A stretch of 8,704 bases of DNA from CAYRGQ01 sp964444885 (lineage in GTDB: Bacteria > Bacteroidota > Bacteroidia > Sphingobacteriales > Sphingobacteriaceae): positions 1 through 8,704 of the forward strand of contig CAYUIZ010000123.1 of assembly GCA_964444885.1 (NCBI GenBank), read 5' to 3'. Each line of letters begins with the position of its first letter. The stretch's first letter is position 1. A model generated the notes under the pieces. The model ran no database searches. It was given only the letters and a program-made list of their open reading frames with translations, and was not told the origin of the DNA. This document shows, piece after piece, positions 1 to 7,640 of this stretch. The position numbers were made by a program, and so were the translations under genes.

Positions 1-16
1 AATATGTCGTGCACCC
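1..16 (+). repeat. 16-base motif, left copy, upstream of addA
   Basis: This is AATnTGTCGTGCACCC, read on the plus strand. It ends 57 bases before the addA start. It matches the right copy at 15 of 16 positions (12 contiguous). It begins at the window edge, so the match could extend further left. The core contains the palindrome GTGCAC. It may be a regulator binding site or chance. Confidence 0.45.
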
Positions 17-73
17 AACGCAGTCTCTCCCATTCCTACATTTTTCCTATCTTCATGCCGAAAACCGAACGCA

Positions 74-3000
74 ATGCCCACTACACCTCCCCTACACATT
101 CTGAAGGCCTCTGCAGGTTCAGGCAAAACCTTTGCGTTGACCGTGCACTTCATCAGCCTGCTCCTGCGCCACGAAAACGCGTATCGCGAGATATTGGCAC
201 TGACCTTTACCAACAAGGCCACCGCGGAAATGAAGTCGCGCATCATGAACGTGCTGGAAGGTTTAGCCAAAGGCGCGGACAGCCGTTCGATCCAGGATTA
301 CCGAAAACAGTTGTTGGATCGCTTTCCGGAGTGGGAACCCACCGACATACAGCAACGGGCCGACCGCTCATACCGCAAAATCCTACACGATTATTCCCAT
401 TTTTCGGTGAGTACCATCGACGGCTTTTCGCAAAAAGTAATCCGCGGATTTGCCTACGAATTGGATCTGGATGGCCTGTACAGCATCGAACTTAATACCA
501 GTAAGGTGCAACGGGATCTCATACACCGCTTGTATCTCCGTCTCAATGAAAACCAGCAACTTTTTGACTGGGTGATGAGCCGCATCCTGCACAATATTGC
601 GCAGGACAAATCATGGAACATCGACCGCGAACTGCACAGCCTTTCGCGCATTATCTTCTCGGAAGACTTCCAGGCCTTTGACCAGCAACTTGCGGACGTG
701 GACACGCAGACGTTGTTTAGTGAGTTGGCTTCATACAACCAATCGGAGATCCAAAATTTCGAAGCTCAGTTTACAGGTTACATTGACAGGATTGCTGAAA
801 TTTATATGGCGTCCGGCGTAACGATCGATGACTTGAAAGGCAAGTCCAACAGCTTCTTGCCCAAGTTCGCCCAGTACCGCAATGCAAACCCAACGATCGA
901 CGACCTTGAGAAAGTGCGGTCAAACACATCGAAACTCGCGGGCGATATCGAGTGCTACCAGACGGAAAGCAAACGGCGGGACAACGTCGTACAGCTTTAC
1001 CATGCCCTAAACCCAACGATGGAAGCATTCCACCATTTTCTGGAAGAAAGCCTCCCCCAGTATTACCTTGTCCGATCAGTCGAAGGAAATATCTACTACC
1101 TGCGCCTGATGAAGCAAATGAGTGCTGAGCTGGCGGGCTGGCGCACCGACAATAACGCTCAACTTATCTCGGATGCACAACTGTTGCTGCAGCGAATCGG
1201 CCTTTCGGACCAAGGCGACCCGACGTTCGTTTGGGAGAAAATCGGCAACCGGTACCGCTACTTCTTATTCGACGAATTCCAGGATACCTCAGCCAACCAA
1301 TGGCGCAACCTTTTCCCGTTGCTTTCCAACGCGCTCTCCCAGTCTGCGGGCCAGTTTCACGAGCACCTTATCGTCGGCGATATCAAACAGAGCATCTACC
1401 GTTGGCGCAATGGCGACTGGCGCATTCTGCTGGACGGCATCCACGCAGACGTGCGCCGTACCTTTCATCTAACGGACACGAGCAATTGGATTCGCGAAGA
1501 CAACTTGCCAACCAACTACCGCAGCCAAAAGCAAATCGTCGAATTCAACAACTTCGTGGCGGCGCAGCTGCCTGCCTGGATGCAAGCGCTCGTCAATGAG
1601 CGCGTGATGGCAGACCTGGGCGAGGAGCGGTACGAGGCATTCTGGACGGCGAGCGGCCTGGACACGGCTATCGCCCGAGCTTACAGCGGTGCGTCCCAAG
1701 CGGTCGCGCCACACCTAACCGACACCAACGGGGGAAGCATCCATGTGGCGTACCTTCCGAAAAAACGACAGGACGAACACGGCGAACACACGGTGTCCGC
1801 GGGCGAAATGCGCCAAGTAGCTGCCGAAAAGTGCTATGAGCAGGTAGCCCAGTGGATACAAAACGGCACGTACGCCCCGCGCGACATCGGTATCCTGGTC
1901 CGCACCAACGACGAGGCCAGCTTGCTGATCGATTACTTCCAGTACCGCATGCACGAAGGGGGACCGAACTTTGCCGTCATGTCGGGCGACGCCTTATTAC
2001 TCGCCAACCAACTGGCGATCAAAACGGTAGTCGACACCCTCCGATTCATGCAGCATGAAGACCCCCAGCACGCGTGCTTCTTGGCCAACATGGCATTCTA
2101 CTACGCGCAATCGAGGGGGGAAGCGATGCCCCACAGCCAATGGCTGGAAATTCAACACGCGGATATCAGCCGCCTTGGTGACGTCTTGCCCCGATCGCTG
2201 ATCAAACAGTGGGCCGGGCTCAAGCAACTGCCGCTGGTCGAACGGGTCGAACAGCTGATTGCGCATTACCAATTCGGCCAGCAGGCTGACAACCTGCCCG
2301 CCTTGCTCGCTTTCCGCGACCTGGTAAGCCACTTTACCGCAGCGGGCGACACCGGTCTGTCTGGTTTTCTCGAGTTTTGGGATGAAGAGTGTGACCGGGC
2401 TACCATTCCGGCCTCCGAAAAAACCAATGCCGTCGAAGTCATCACGATACATAAGTCCAAAGGATTGGAGTACCCCGCCGTAGCCATCCCTTTCTGCAAT
2501 TGGACACTCGACGGCAAGTGGAGCACACAAGTCTGGTTTGACATGGCTGGCACGCCATACGAGCACCTCAAAACCGTCCCGATACGCTACAGCAAATCTA
2601 CCCGCCTTTCCGCGATTTACCCACAATATTACGAGGAGATGCTGTACAACTACATGGATGCGCTCAACTATCTATACGTGGCGATGACGCGGGCCGGCGA
2701 ACACCTGTACATACTGGCGCCTGACAATCCGCCCAGTAAAACTGGAACGACATCGTACAGCACCATCGGGGATGCCCTGCATCACATCCTATCCCAGCAT
2801 CCCCATGCCAATATCGGCGACGGACCTCTTCAAGTTGTACAAGAAGGACAACGGGCCGACCGGAAAACGGATACAGAAGCGAGGGAAAGGCTGATTATTG
2901 ACGGATACCGGAGTTCTTCCTTGCTAGCGGCAAAACTTGAGCAGGTGGAGGCCCGGTCGGCCGAGCGCATCGAACTGATGGAACAATCGGCAGCGTTTAG

Positions 3001-3412
3001 CAATACCCTGCACGAGCTCATGTCGGTTATTCGGGATGAATCGGAAATCGACAGCCGCGTAGATCGCTACGTTAACGAGGGACTGATCCGCGATGCGGAC
3101 CGGTCCCGCATCCTGGGCTACATCCACGCTGCCTGGCAGCATCCGGTGCTGGGAACCCTGCTTCGAAGCGACTATCGCCATATCAGCGAACGTTCGGTCA
3201 TCAATCGGCGAGGCGAAACGGCCCGCCCGGACAAAGTGTTGGCTAATGACACAGAAACCATTGTCATCGACTTCAAATCGACCCAACAGACCGCCTCGCC
3301 CCAGCACCTGCAACAGGTGCGCGAATACCGCGATTACCTCGTTGACTGGGGATACCCACAGGTACGCGGGTACCTCTACTATTTCATGCACGACCAGCTC
3401 GTGGAAGCTTAA
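74..3412 (+). CDS. addA: AddA/RecB-like UvrD-family helicase with C-terminal PD-(D/E)XK nuclease
   Basis: This is a 1112-residue superfamily 1A helicase-nuclease, probably the motor subunit of an AddAB-type complex that unwinds and resects DNA double-strand breaks for RecA-dependent repair in the cytoplasm. All helicase motifs are visible: Walker A ASAGSGKT (12-19), Ia TFTNKATAEMK (44-54), TIDGF (114-118), Walker B DEFQD (400-404), VGDIKQSIYRWR (434-445), NYRS (481-484), ITIHKSKGLEY (790-800) and VAMTRA (869-874). The C-terminal RecB-type nuclease also looks complete, with H980, D1053 in PDK, D1066-x-K1068 and a following Q/Y-rich helix. The frame is open back to the window edge, but ATG 74 is the first ATG in frame and places Walker A about a dozen residues from the N-terminus, as is usual for this family. 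There is no Shine-Dalgarno. The AddB-like gene follows after 16 bases, so the two are probably co-transcribed. The function is confident; the exact name (AddA or RecB-like) is by family resemblance. Confidence 0.93.
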   Translation: MPTTPPLHILKASAGSGKTFALTVHFISLLLRHENAYREILALTFTNKATAEMKSRIMNVLEGLAKGADSRSIQDYRKQLLDRFPEWEPTDIQQRADRSYRKILHDYSHFSVSTIDGFSQKVIRGFAYELDLDGLYSIELNTSKVQRDLIHRLYLRLNENQQLFDWVMSRILHNIAQDKSWNIDRELHSLSRIIFSEDFQAFDQQLADVDTQTLFSELASYNQSEIQNFEAQFTGYIDRIAEIYMASGVTIDDLKGKSNSFLPKFAQYRNANPTIDDLEKVRSNTSKLAGDIECYQTESKRRDNVVQLYHALNPTMEAFHHFLEESLPQYYLVRSVEGNIYYLRLMKQMSAELAGWRTDNNAQLISDAQLLLQRIGLSDQGDPTFVWEKIGNRYRYFLFDEFQDTSANQWRNLFPLLSNALSQSAGQFHEHLIVGDIKQSIYRWRNGDWRILLDGIHADVRRTFHLTDTSNWIREDNLPTNYRSQKQIVEFNNFVAAQLPAWMQALVNERVMADLGEERYEAFWTASGLDTAIARAYSGASQAVAPHLTDTNGGSIHVAYLPKKRQDEHGEHTVSAGEMRQVAAEKCYEQVAQWIQNGTYAPRDIGILVRTNDEASLLIDYFQYRMHEGGPNFAVMSGDALLLANQLAIKTVVDTLRFMQHEDPQHACFLANMAFYYAQSRGEAMPHSQWLEIQHADISRLGDVLPRSLIKQWAGLKQLPLVERVEQLIAHYQFGQQADNLPALLAFRDLVSHFTAAGDTGLSGFLEFWDEECDRATIPASEKTNAVEVITIHKSKGLEYPAVAIPFCNWTLDGKWSTQVWFDMAGTPYEHLKTVPIRYSKSTRLSAIYPQYYEEMLYNYMDALNYLYVAMTRAGEHLYILAPDNPPSKTGTTSYSTIGDALHHILSQHPHANIGDGPLQVVQEGQRADRKTDTEARERLIIDGYRSSSLLAAKLEQVEARSAERIELMEQSAAFSNTLHELMSVIRDESEIDSRVDRYVNEGLIRDADRSRILGYIHAAWQHPVLGTLLRSDYRHISERSVINRRGETARPDKVLANDTETIVIDFKSTQQTASPQHLQQVREYRDYLVDWGYPQVRGYLYYFMHDQLVEA

Positions 3413-3428
3413 ACAAAACGAAACCGCT

Positions 3429-6395
3429 ATGCCCGGATTTTTAGCCCAAGTAGCCCAAGATATCGTCAGCCGGTTTGGCCACGAGATACATGACATCGCG
3501 ATTGTATTCAATAACCAGCGGCCGATTACCTACCTAAAAAAACACCTCGCCGACCATATTGGGCGGGCCTTCTGGAGCCCCTCGTTCTTCACCATCCAAG
3601 AGTTGCTGCGAACGACCCATAGCCGCCAGGAAATCAACGTCACGGCACAGCTCTTCACGTTGTATGAGGCCTATTGCGACGTTGTAAACCGCAAGGGCGG
3701 CATACCGCAACCCATCGATTCGTTTTACCCCGTAGCCGAGGTCATCCTCAGCGACTTTTCGCAGATTGACTACGAACTGGTTAATGCAAGGGATGTATTT
3801 CAGCAACTGCGCGACATCAGCCTGCTCAACCAACAGTTTGACTACCTCACCGACGAGCAGAAGGATTTTCTGCAGCGCTTTTGGTCGACGTTTTCCGAAG
3901 ACCAGTACACAACGATGCAGCAGCGGTTTCTCCAGCTTTGGGAACTTTTACCCGACCTGTACACCCGGTTCAAAGCGTTGCTCCGCGAACGCAACCAGCA
4001 CACCATGGCGGGCATCTACCGCGACTTAGCCGAGCAATCAGCCGAGACTACCGACCTGGCGAGCTCCTACCGGCAATTATTATTCGTAGGCTTTAACGCG
4101 CTGAACAAATGCGAACAGGCCATTTTTAAGCGCTTGCAAGCCGACGACAAGGCCTTGTTTTATTTCGATGCGGACGCACATTATGTCAACGACCCGCTTC
4201 ACGAGGCAGGACTATTTATCCGCAGAAACACCGACCGCTACCAACTGGCCAATGCCCTCGGCGAATTCCCCGACCGCTTACGCCATGCAGCGACACCCAT
4301 CACGCTGTTGGCCGCGCCAGGGCACGCCGTCCAAGCCAAAGCGGTGTCCACGTTGCTCGAACAACCGGCCGTGAAGGGCGGCAGTACCGCGGTCGTACTG
4401 GCGGATGAAAGTCAACTCGTCACGGTCTTGCAAAGCCTGCCTGCAAACGAAAAAGTGAACATCACGATGGGGTTTCCCATTACCCAGTCGACCCTATACA
4501 GCTTGCTGGGCCTCTACCTGGAGCACCATGCCGCGGCCGATGCCGCTACTGCTAAAGCGGGAACCGGATTTACCGTGCCGTACGCTGAGCTGTACGCCTA
4601 TTTATCACACCCACTAAGCGGTGCCCCAGCATCGGCCCGCCAACAACTCGCTGCCCAATTGGCCAAAACGGGAAGCCCCGAAGTCGCCTATAGCGAATCC
4701 CATCTGGACGATAGCGTGTATCCGCCTTTTTTCGACCAGGTATCCGACCGCAATATGCTATTTGACCGGCTCATTGCACTATTGACAGCCGTTTTCAGAC
4801 GTGAACATGCGGAAAACAAGTTGCGCGTCATCGAGCAGCACCTCATCAAAAATGCCATCCAGCAGCTAACCCAGTTACAGCTGGGACTGGCCCATGCCGT
4901 CGCCGACCTGTCTATCGCGCTCACCGCTCGGCTCGCCAAGCGCGTCCTCCGAACCGTCACTGCCGCGATTATCGGTGACCCGCTCGATGGGATACAAATC
5001 ATGGGATTGCTCGAAAGCCGCAACCTGAACTTCGACCGGATCTATCTAGTAGGTGCCAACGAAGGCATATTGCCCGCCATTAGCGCCTCCCCGTCGTTTA
5101 TTCCCTACCACGTACGCAAAGCCTACGGCATGCCTGTGCGCGAAAACCAGGATGCCCTATCGGCGTATTTGTTCTACCGCCTGCTGCACCACTGCGAGGA
5201 GTGCACCATCCTGTATAATGCTTTGGTCGATAATAGCAACAGCGGCGAGCCCAGTCGTTTCGTCAAGCAATTGCAATACGAAACGCAACTCGCGATCACG
5301 GCGGTTGACGTGGGCTGGCCCCAGGAAAAAAGCGCAGGCACGCCAACACCGCCCGAATTAACCATCCCCAAAGACGAACATGTCTGGAAGCAACTGGAAG
5401 AATACCTGGTAGGCCCGGATGGCAAGACCGAGCGCACGCTGTCCGCCTCGGCCTTTACGCTCTACCTCAACTCGCCGTTGGAGTTTTTCTTTCGGTATGT
5501 GGCACGCATCAAGGAGCCACCCGCCATCAGCGAAGGGATCGAAGCCAATAAGCTGGGCGAGGTCATACACCAAGTAATGGAAGTATTTTACCGCGACTGG
5601 CACGAAAGGCGCGTGATGATCACCGCAAAGGATATCGCGCAGCGCAAGCACCTGCTGCCCCAACTATGCCAAGCCGCACTCCATGAGGTGTATAGCATAC
5701 CCGCTCCAGCTACGAAGCCCTACACCAGCCACCAGCGTATCCTATTGGAATTGGCTGAAAACTATTGCGGGATTTTTATCGATTACGATCAGACCGTGGC
5801 TCCCTTCGAGATCCTCGACATGGAAGAAGAAAAGCGTTATTTTTATGACATTCCGATTATCGCCAACGGCGAAGAGAGACGGGTGCGCCTGAGAGGAATC
5901 ATTGACCGCGTGGACCGCAACCCTGACGGGTTGGTCCGCATCGTCGATTACAAAACAGGCCGTGATGATCCGGAGTTCCGCGCTAGGTTTGACGAGGATA
6001 GCAATCCGGTCTTTGAATTTTTTAGAAAAAACTGGAGTGAAAGCAACAAGGCCTTAGTCCAAACCTTATATTATACGCTGATCTACGAAAAAGCAGCGAA
6101 TACAAGCGCCGTAGAACCCAATTTGTATGCGATTCAGCACTTACGGGCCACCGGATCACTTTTCCGGTTCAAAGTCCCCCGCAAAGGCACTTACGAGCTG
6201 AAAGACGTGGATTTGGAAACCGCCAAAGCGCAATTCCTGACCTTTTTACGCGATAGGCTGACGACCTTGTTTGACACCCAACACGATTTTGCGCATAATC
6301 CGGACGCCACCGTTTACGACAGCAGCCCGTATTATCCGTTTCTAACCCGAGCCATTGACTTCACCACGGAAGACGATGAGGCTGTGGAATCCTGA
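3429..6395 (+). CDS. addB: AddB-like PD-(D/E)XK nuclease without Fe-S cysteines
   Basis: This is a 988-residue protein, probably the second subunit of the AddAB-type enzyme. The N-terminus (IVFNNQRPITYLKKHLA) matches the degenerate helicase domain of Bacteroidota AddB proteins and has no Walker A, so it should not hydrolyse ATP. The helicase-like C-terminal part holds GDPLDGIQIMGLLESR (516-531) and VGANEG (541-546), typical of the family. The RecB-type nuclease looks active: H714, the IDRVD segment with D826 and D829, D840-Y-K842-T-G, and Q878 followed by YY. Classical AddB carries a 4Fe-4S cluster held by one cysteine before the nuclease and three after it. Here the first position reads NSP (S682 where CP is expected), and no cysteine occurs after the catalytic motif. 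The ATG at 3429 was chosen because the open frame upstream overlaps addA in another frame. There is no Shine-Dalgarno, only an A-rich leader. The stop lies 5 bases from the stop of the convergent lipoprotein gene. Confidence 0.88.
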   Translation: MPGFLAQVAQDIVSRFGHEIHDIAIVFNNQRPITYLKKHLADHIGRAFWSPSFFTIQELLRTTHSRQEINVTAQLFTLYEAYCDVVNRKGGIPQPIDSFYPVAEVILSDFSQIDYELVNARDVFQQLRDISLLNQQFDYLTDEQKDFLQRFWSTFSEDQYTTMQQRFLQLWELLPDLYTRFKALLRERNQHTMAGIYRDLAEQSAETTDLASSYRQLLFVGFNALNKCEQAIFKRLQADDKALFYFDADAHYVNDPLHEAGLFIRRNTDRYQLANALGEFPDRLRHAATPITLLAAPGHAVQAKAVSTLLEQPAVKGGSTAVVLADESQLVTVLQSLPANEKVNITMGFPITQSTLYSLLGLYLEHHAAADAATAKAGTGFTVPYAELYAYLSHPLSGAPASARQQLAAQLAKTGSPEVAYSESHLDDSVYPPFFDQVSDRNMLFDRLIALLTAVFRREHAENKLRVIEQHLIKNAIQQLTQLQLGLAHAVADLSIALTARLAKRVLRTVTAAIIGDPLDGIQIMGLLESRNLNFDRIYLVGANEGILPAISASPSFIPYHVRKAYGMPVRENQDALSAYLFYRLLHHCEECTILYNALVDNSNSGEPSRFVKQLQYETQLAITAVDVGWPQEKSAGTPTPPELTIPKDEHVWKQLEEYLVGPDGKTERTLSASAFTLYLNSPLEFFFRYVARIKEPPAISEGIEANKLGEVIHQVMEVFYRDWHERRVMITAKDIAQRKHLLPQLCQAALHEVYSIPAPATKPYTSHQRILLELAENYCGIFIDYDQTVAPFEILDMEEEKRYFYDIPIIANGEERRVRLRGIIDRVDRNPDGLVRIVDYKTGRDDPEFRARFDEDSNPVFEFFRKNWSESNKALVQTLYYTLIYEKAANTSAVEPNLYAIQHLRATGSLFRFKVPRKGTYELKDVDLETAKAQFLTFLRDRLTTLFDTQHDFAHNPDATVYDSSPYYPFLTRAIDFTTEDDEAVES

Positions 6396-6400
6396 GACGT

Positions 6401-6922
6401 TTATTCGCGCAAGACGATATTATCATTTTTGAAACTGTTGCGATTATACGCACCGGGAATGGCATGGTCCCCTTCTTCAAACACGATATTGACCTCGTCG
6501 ATTCCCGCTATCTCCGTAAATGCATAGGTGACTTCTACTAGGTAGGTCTTCGCACCCGAACTGCCCATTTGCTGCGTGAGGTACGTCGGGTCGCTGATTT
6601 CAAGATGCAGCGTGCTCCCCTCCTGACGCGTGACGGCCAGCGGCACCTGGGGGTAATGCATCCGGAATAACTGGGTTAGGCTATCGACTTGCAGCGCTGC
6701 ACGGTCGAAAGAGGCATCGCGCTCAATTTCCATTCGTTCCGCCTGTTCATCGAAATACACAAAGTAGGGCAAGGCAGGCAAGCCCTCTATCGCCTCCACA
6801 GGCGTTTCCGCAGGGGTTAAATCGATCGGATCGGCTTCGGGAGGAGCGCTCTTGCGCTCATTTTGGCAAGCGCCGGCGAAGAGCAGGCCGACCATCGCGA
6901 GAAATACGCATTGTTTTTTCAT
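6401..6922 (-). CDS. small lipoprotein, possible GerMN-like domain
   Basis: This is a 173-residue predicted lipoprotein. It starts MKKQC, has a hydrophobic stretch (about residues 6-18) and a lipobox-like AGAC ending at C19, which suggests export, lipidation and membrane anchoring. The residues after C19 (QNERK) do not resemble the acidic surface-export signals known in some Bacteroidota, so a periplasm-facing location is more likely. Residues 25-50 form a Pro/Glu-rich linker. The C-terminal part (about 85-160) reads like an alpha/beta domain, with SGAKTYLVEVTYAFTEIAGI followed by DEVNIVFEEG. This resembles the GerMN domain pattern, where a helix with a TLTE-like motif precedes a Val-rich strand, but the match is by eye and weak. 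ATG 6922 is preferred over an in-frame TTG at 6931 because it gives a normal signal peptide and does not overlap the dehydrogenase gene 9 bases upstream. It is the last gene of the minus-strand operon. The molecular function is unknown. Confidence 0.8.
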   Translation of the reverse strand: MKKQCVFLAMVGLLFAGACQNERKSAPPEADPIDLTPAETPVEAIEGLPALPYFVYFDEQAERMEIERDASFDRAALQVDSLTQLFRMHYPQVPLAVTRQEGSTLHLEISDPTYLTQQMGSSGAKTYLVEVTYAFTEIAGIDEVNIVFEEGDHAIPGAYNRNSFKNDNIVLRE

Positions 6923-6931
6923 AACGTGCAA

Positions 6932-7639
6932 TTAAGGCGTAGTTACCGCCACCGGCAGTATCTTTCCATTGAAAAATTTGTGGCCCGTCAACGCGAAATC
7001 AGCGATATACTTACCCATTTCAAAGGCCAACACCGGCGACTCATACCCAGGAAATGCGGTTTCGAGCATTTCGGTTTGCGCCGATCCGAGCGCCAAACAG
7101 TTGACGCTGATCTTTTTGTCTTGCAATTCTGCTGCCAAACATTCGGTCAGCACGTGCAGGCTTGCCTTGCTAGCCGAGTAAGCCGCCAGCCCCGGAAACT
7201 TCACGCTGCCCTGCACCCCCCCCATACTGCCGATATTGACGATGTGGCTCCCTGCCTGCATAAACGGCAACACGTGCTGGATCATACGCACATGGCCCAG
7301 CAGGTTGGCTTGCAGCAGGCTGACGAAGTCCTCTTCGGTTGTCTCCGCGAAGGGTTTGTTGACCAGTTCACCTGCGTTATTGATCAGGATGTCTACGTTG
7401 CCCAACCGTTCCTTCACAAAAGGAACCAGCGCGTTGGCGTAATCGTCGTGGACGATATCAAACTGTACGGGATACAGCGTGCATTCGGGGTTGAGCTTGG
7501 TAGCGATGTCGTGCAAATTGCGCAACTTTTCGGCTGTACGCGCCAGCGCGACCACCTTGTTGTTGCTATCCAAAATCAAATCCAATACTGCTTCAAAGCC
7601 CACTCCACTGCTTGCGCCCGTGATGATAATATTTGCCAT
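6932..7639 (-). CDS. short-chain dehydrogenase/reductase (SDR), classical type
   Basis: This is a 235-residue cytoplasmic NAD(P)-dependent oxidoreductase of the classical SDR family. The cofactor site TGASSGVG spans residues 7-14, and R34 after the second strand (VVALAR) hints at NADP(H) preference. NNAG is at 87-90. The catalytic tetrad is complete: N112, S138, Y154 and K158 (in YSASK). The length is slightly under the usual 250 residues and no C-terminal extension is present. The substrate cannot be read from the sequence. ATG 7639 was chosen because it places the Rossmann strand MANIIITG at the N-terminus as expected; the longer open frame extends into the upstream gene and is rich in Arg and Trp. 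The start lies 1 base after the stop of the flippase-like gene, which implies translational coupling. The lipoprotein gene follows after 9 bases. Confidence 0.93.
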   Translation of the reverse strand: MANIIITGASSGVGFEAVLDLILDSNNKVVALARTAEKLRNLHDIATKLNPECTLYPVQFDIVHDDYANALVPFVKERLGNVDILINNAGELVNKPFAETTEEDFVSLLQANLLGHVRMIQHVLPFMQAGSHIVNIGSMGGVQGSVKFPGLAAYSASKASLHVLTECLAAELQDKKISVNCLALGSAQTEMLETAFPGYESPVLAFEMGKYIADFALTGHKFFNGKILPVAVTTP

Positions 7640-7640
7640 T

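Noticed and set aside
37..44. TACATTTT as a -7 element for addA
   Set aside because: It has one mismatch to TAnnTTTG, and no TTG lies at the expected distance upstream, so support is too weak; the real promoter may lie before the window.
1997..2626. A 209-codon minus-strand open frame inside addA
   Set aside because: It overlaps helicase regions of addA that are conserved in the plus frame, and its sequence has no recognisable features.
3093..3428. N-terminal extension of addB upstream of ATG 3429
   Set aside because: The extension overlaps the addA nuclease domain in a different frame and reads as low-quality protein; AddB family resemblance begins right after ATG 3429.
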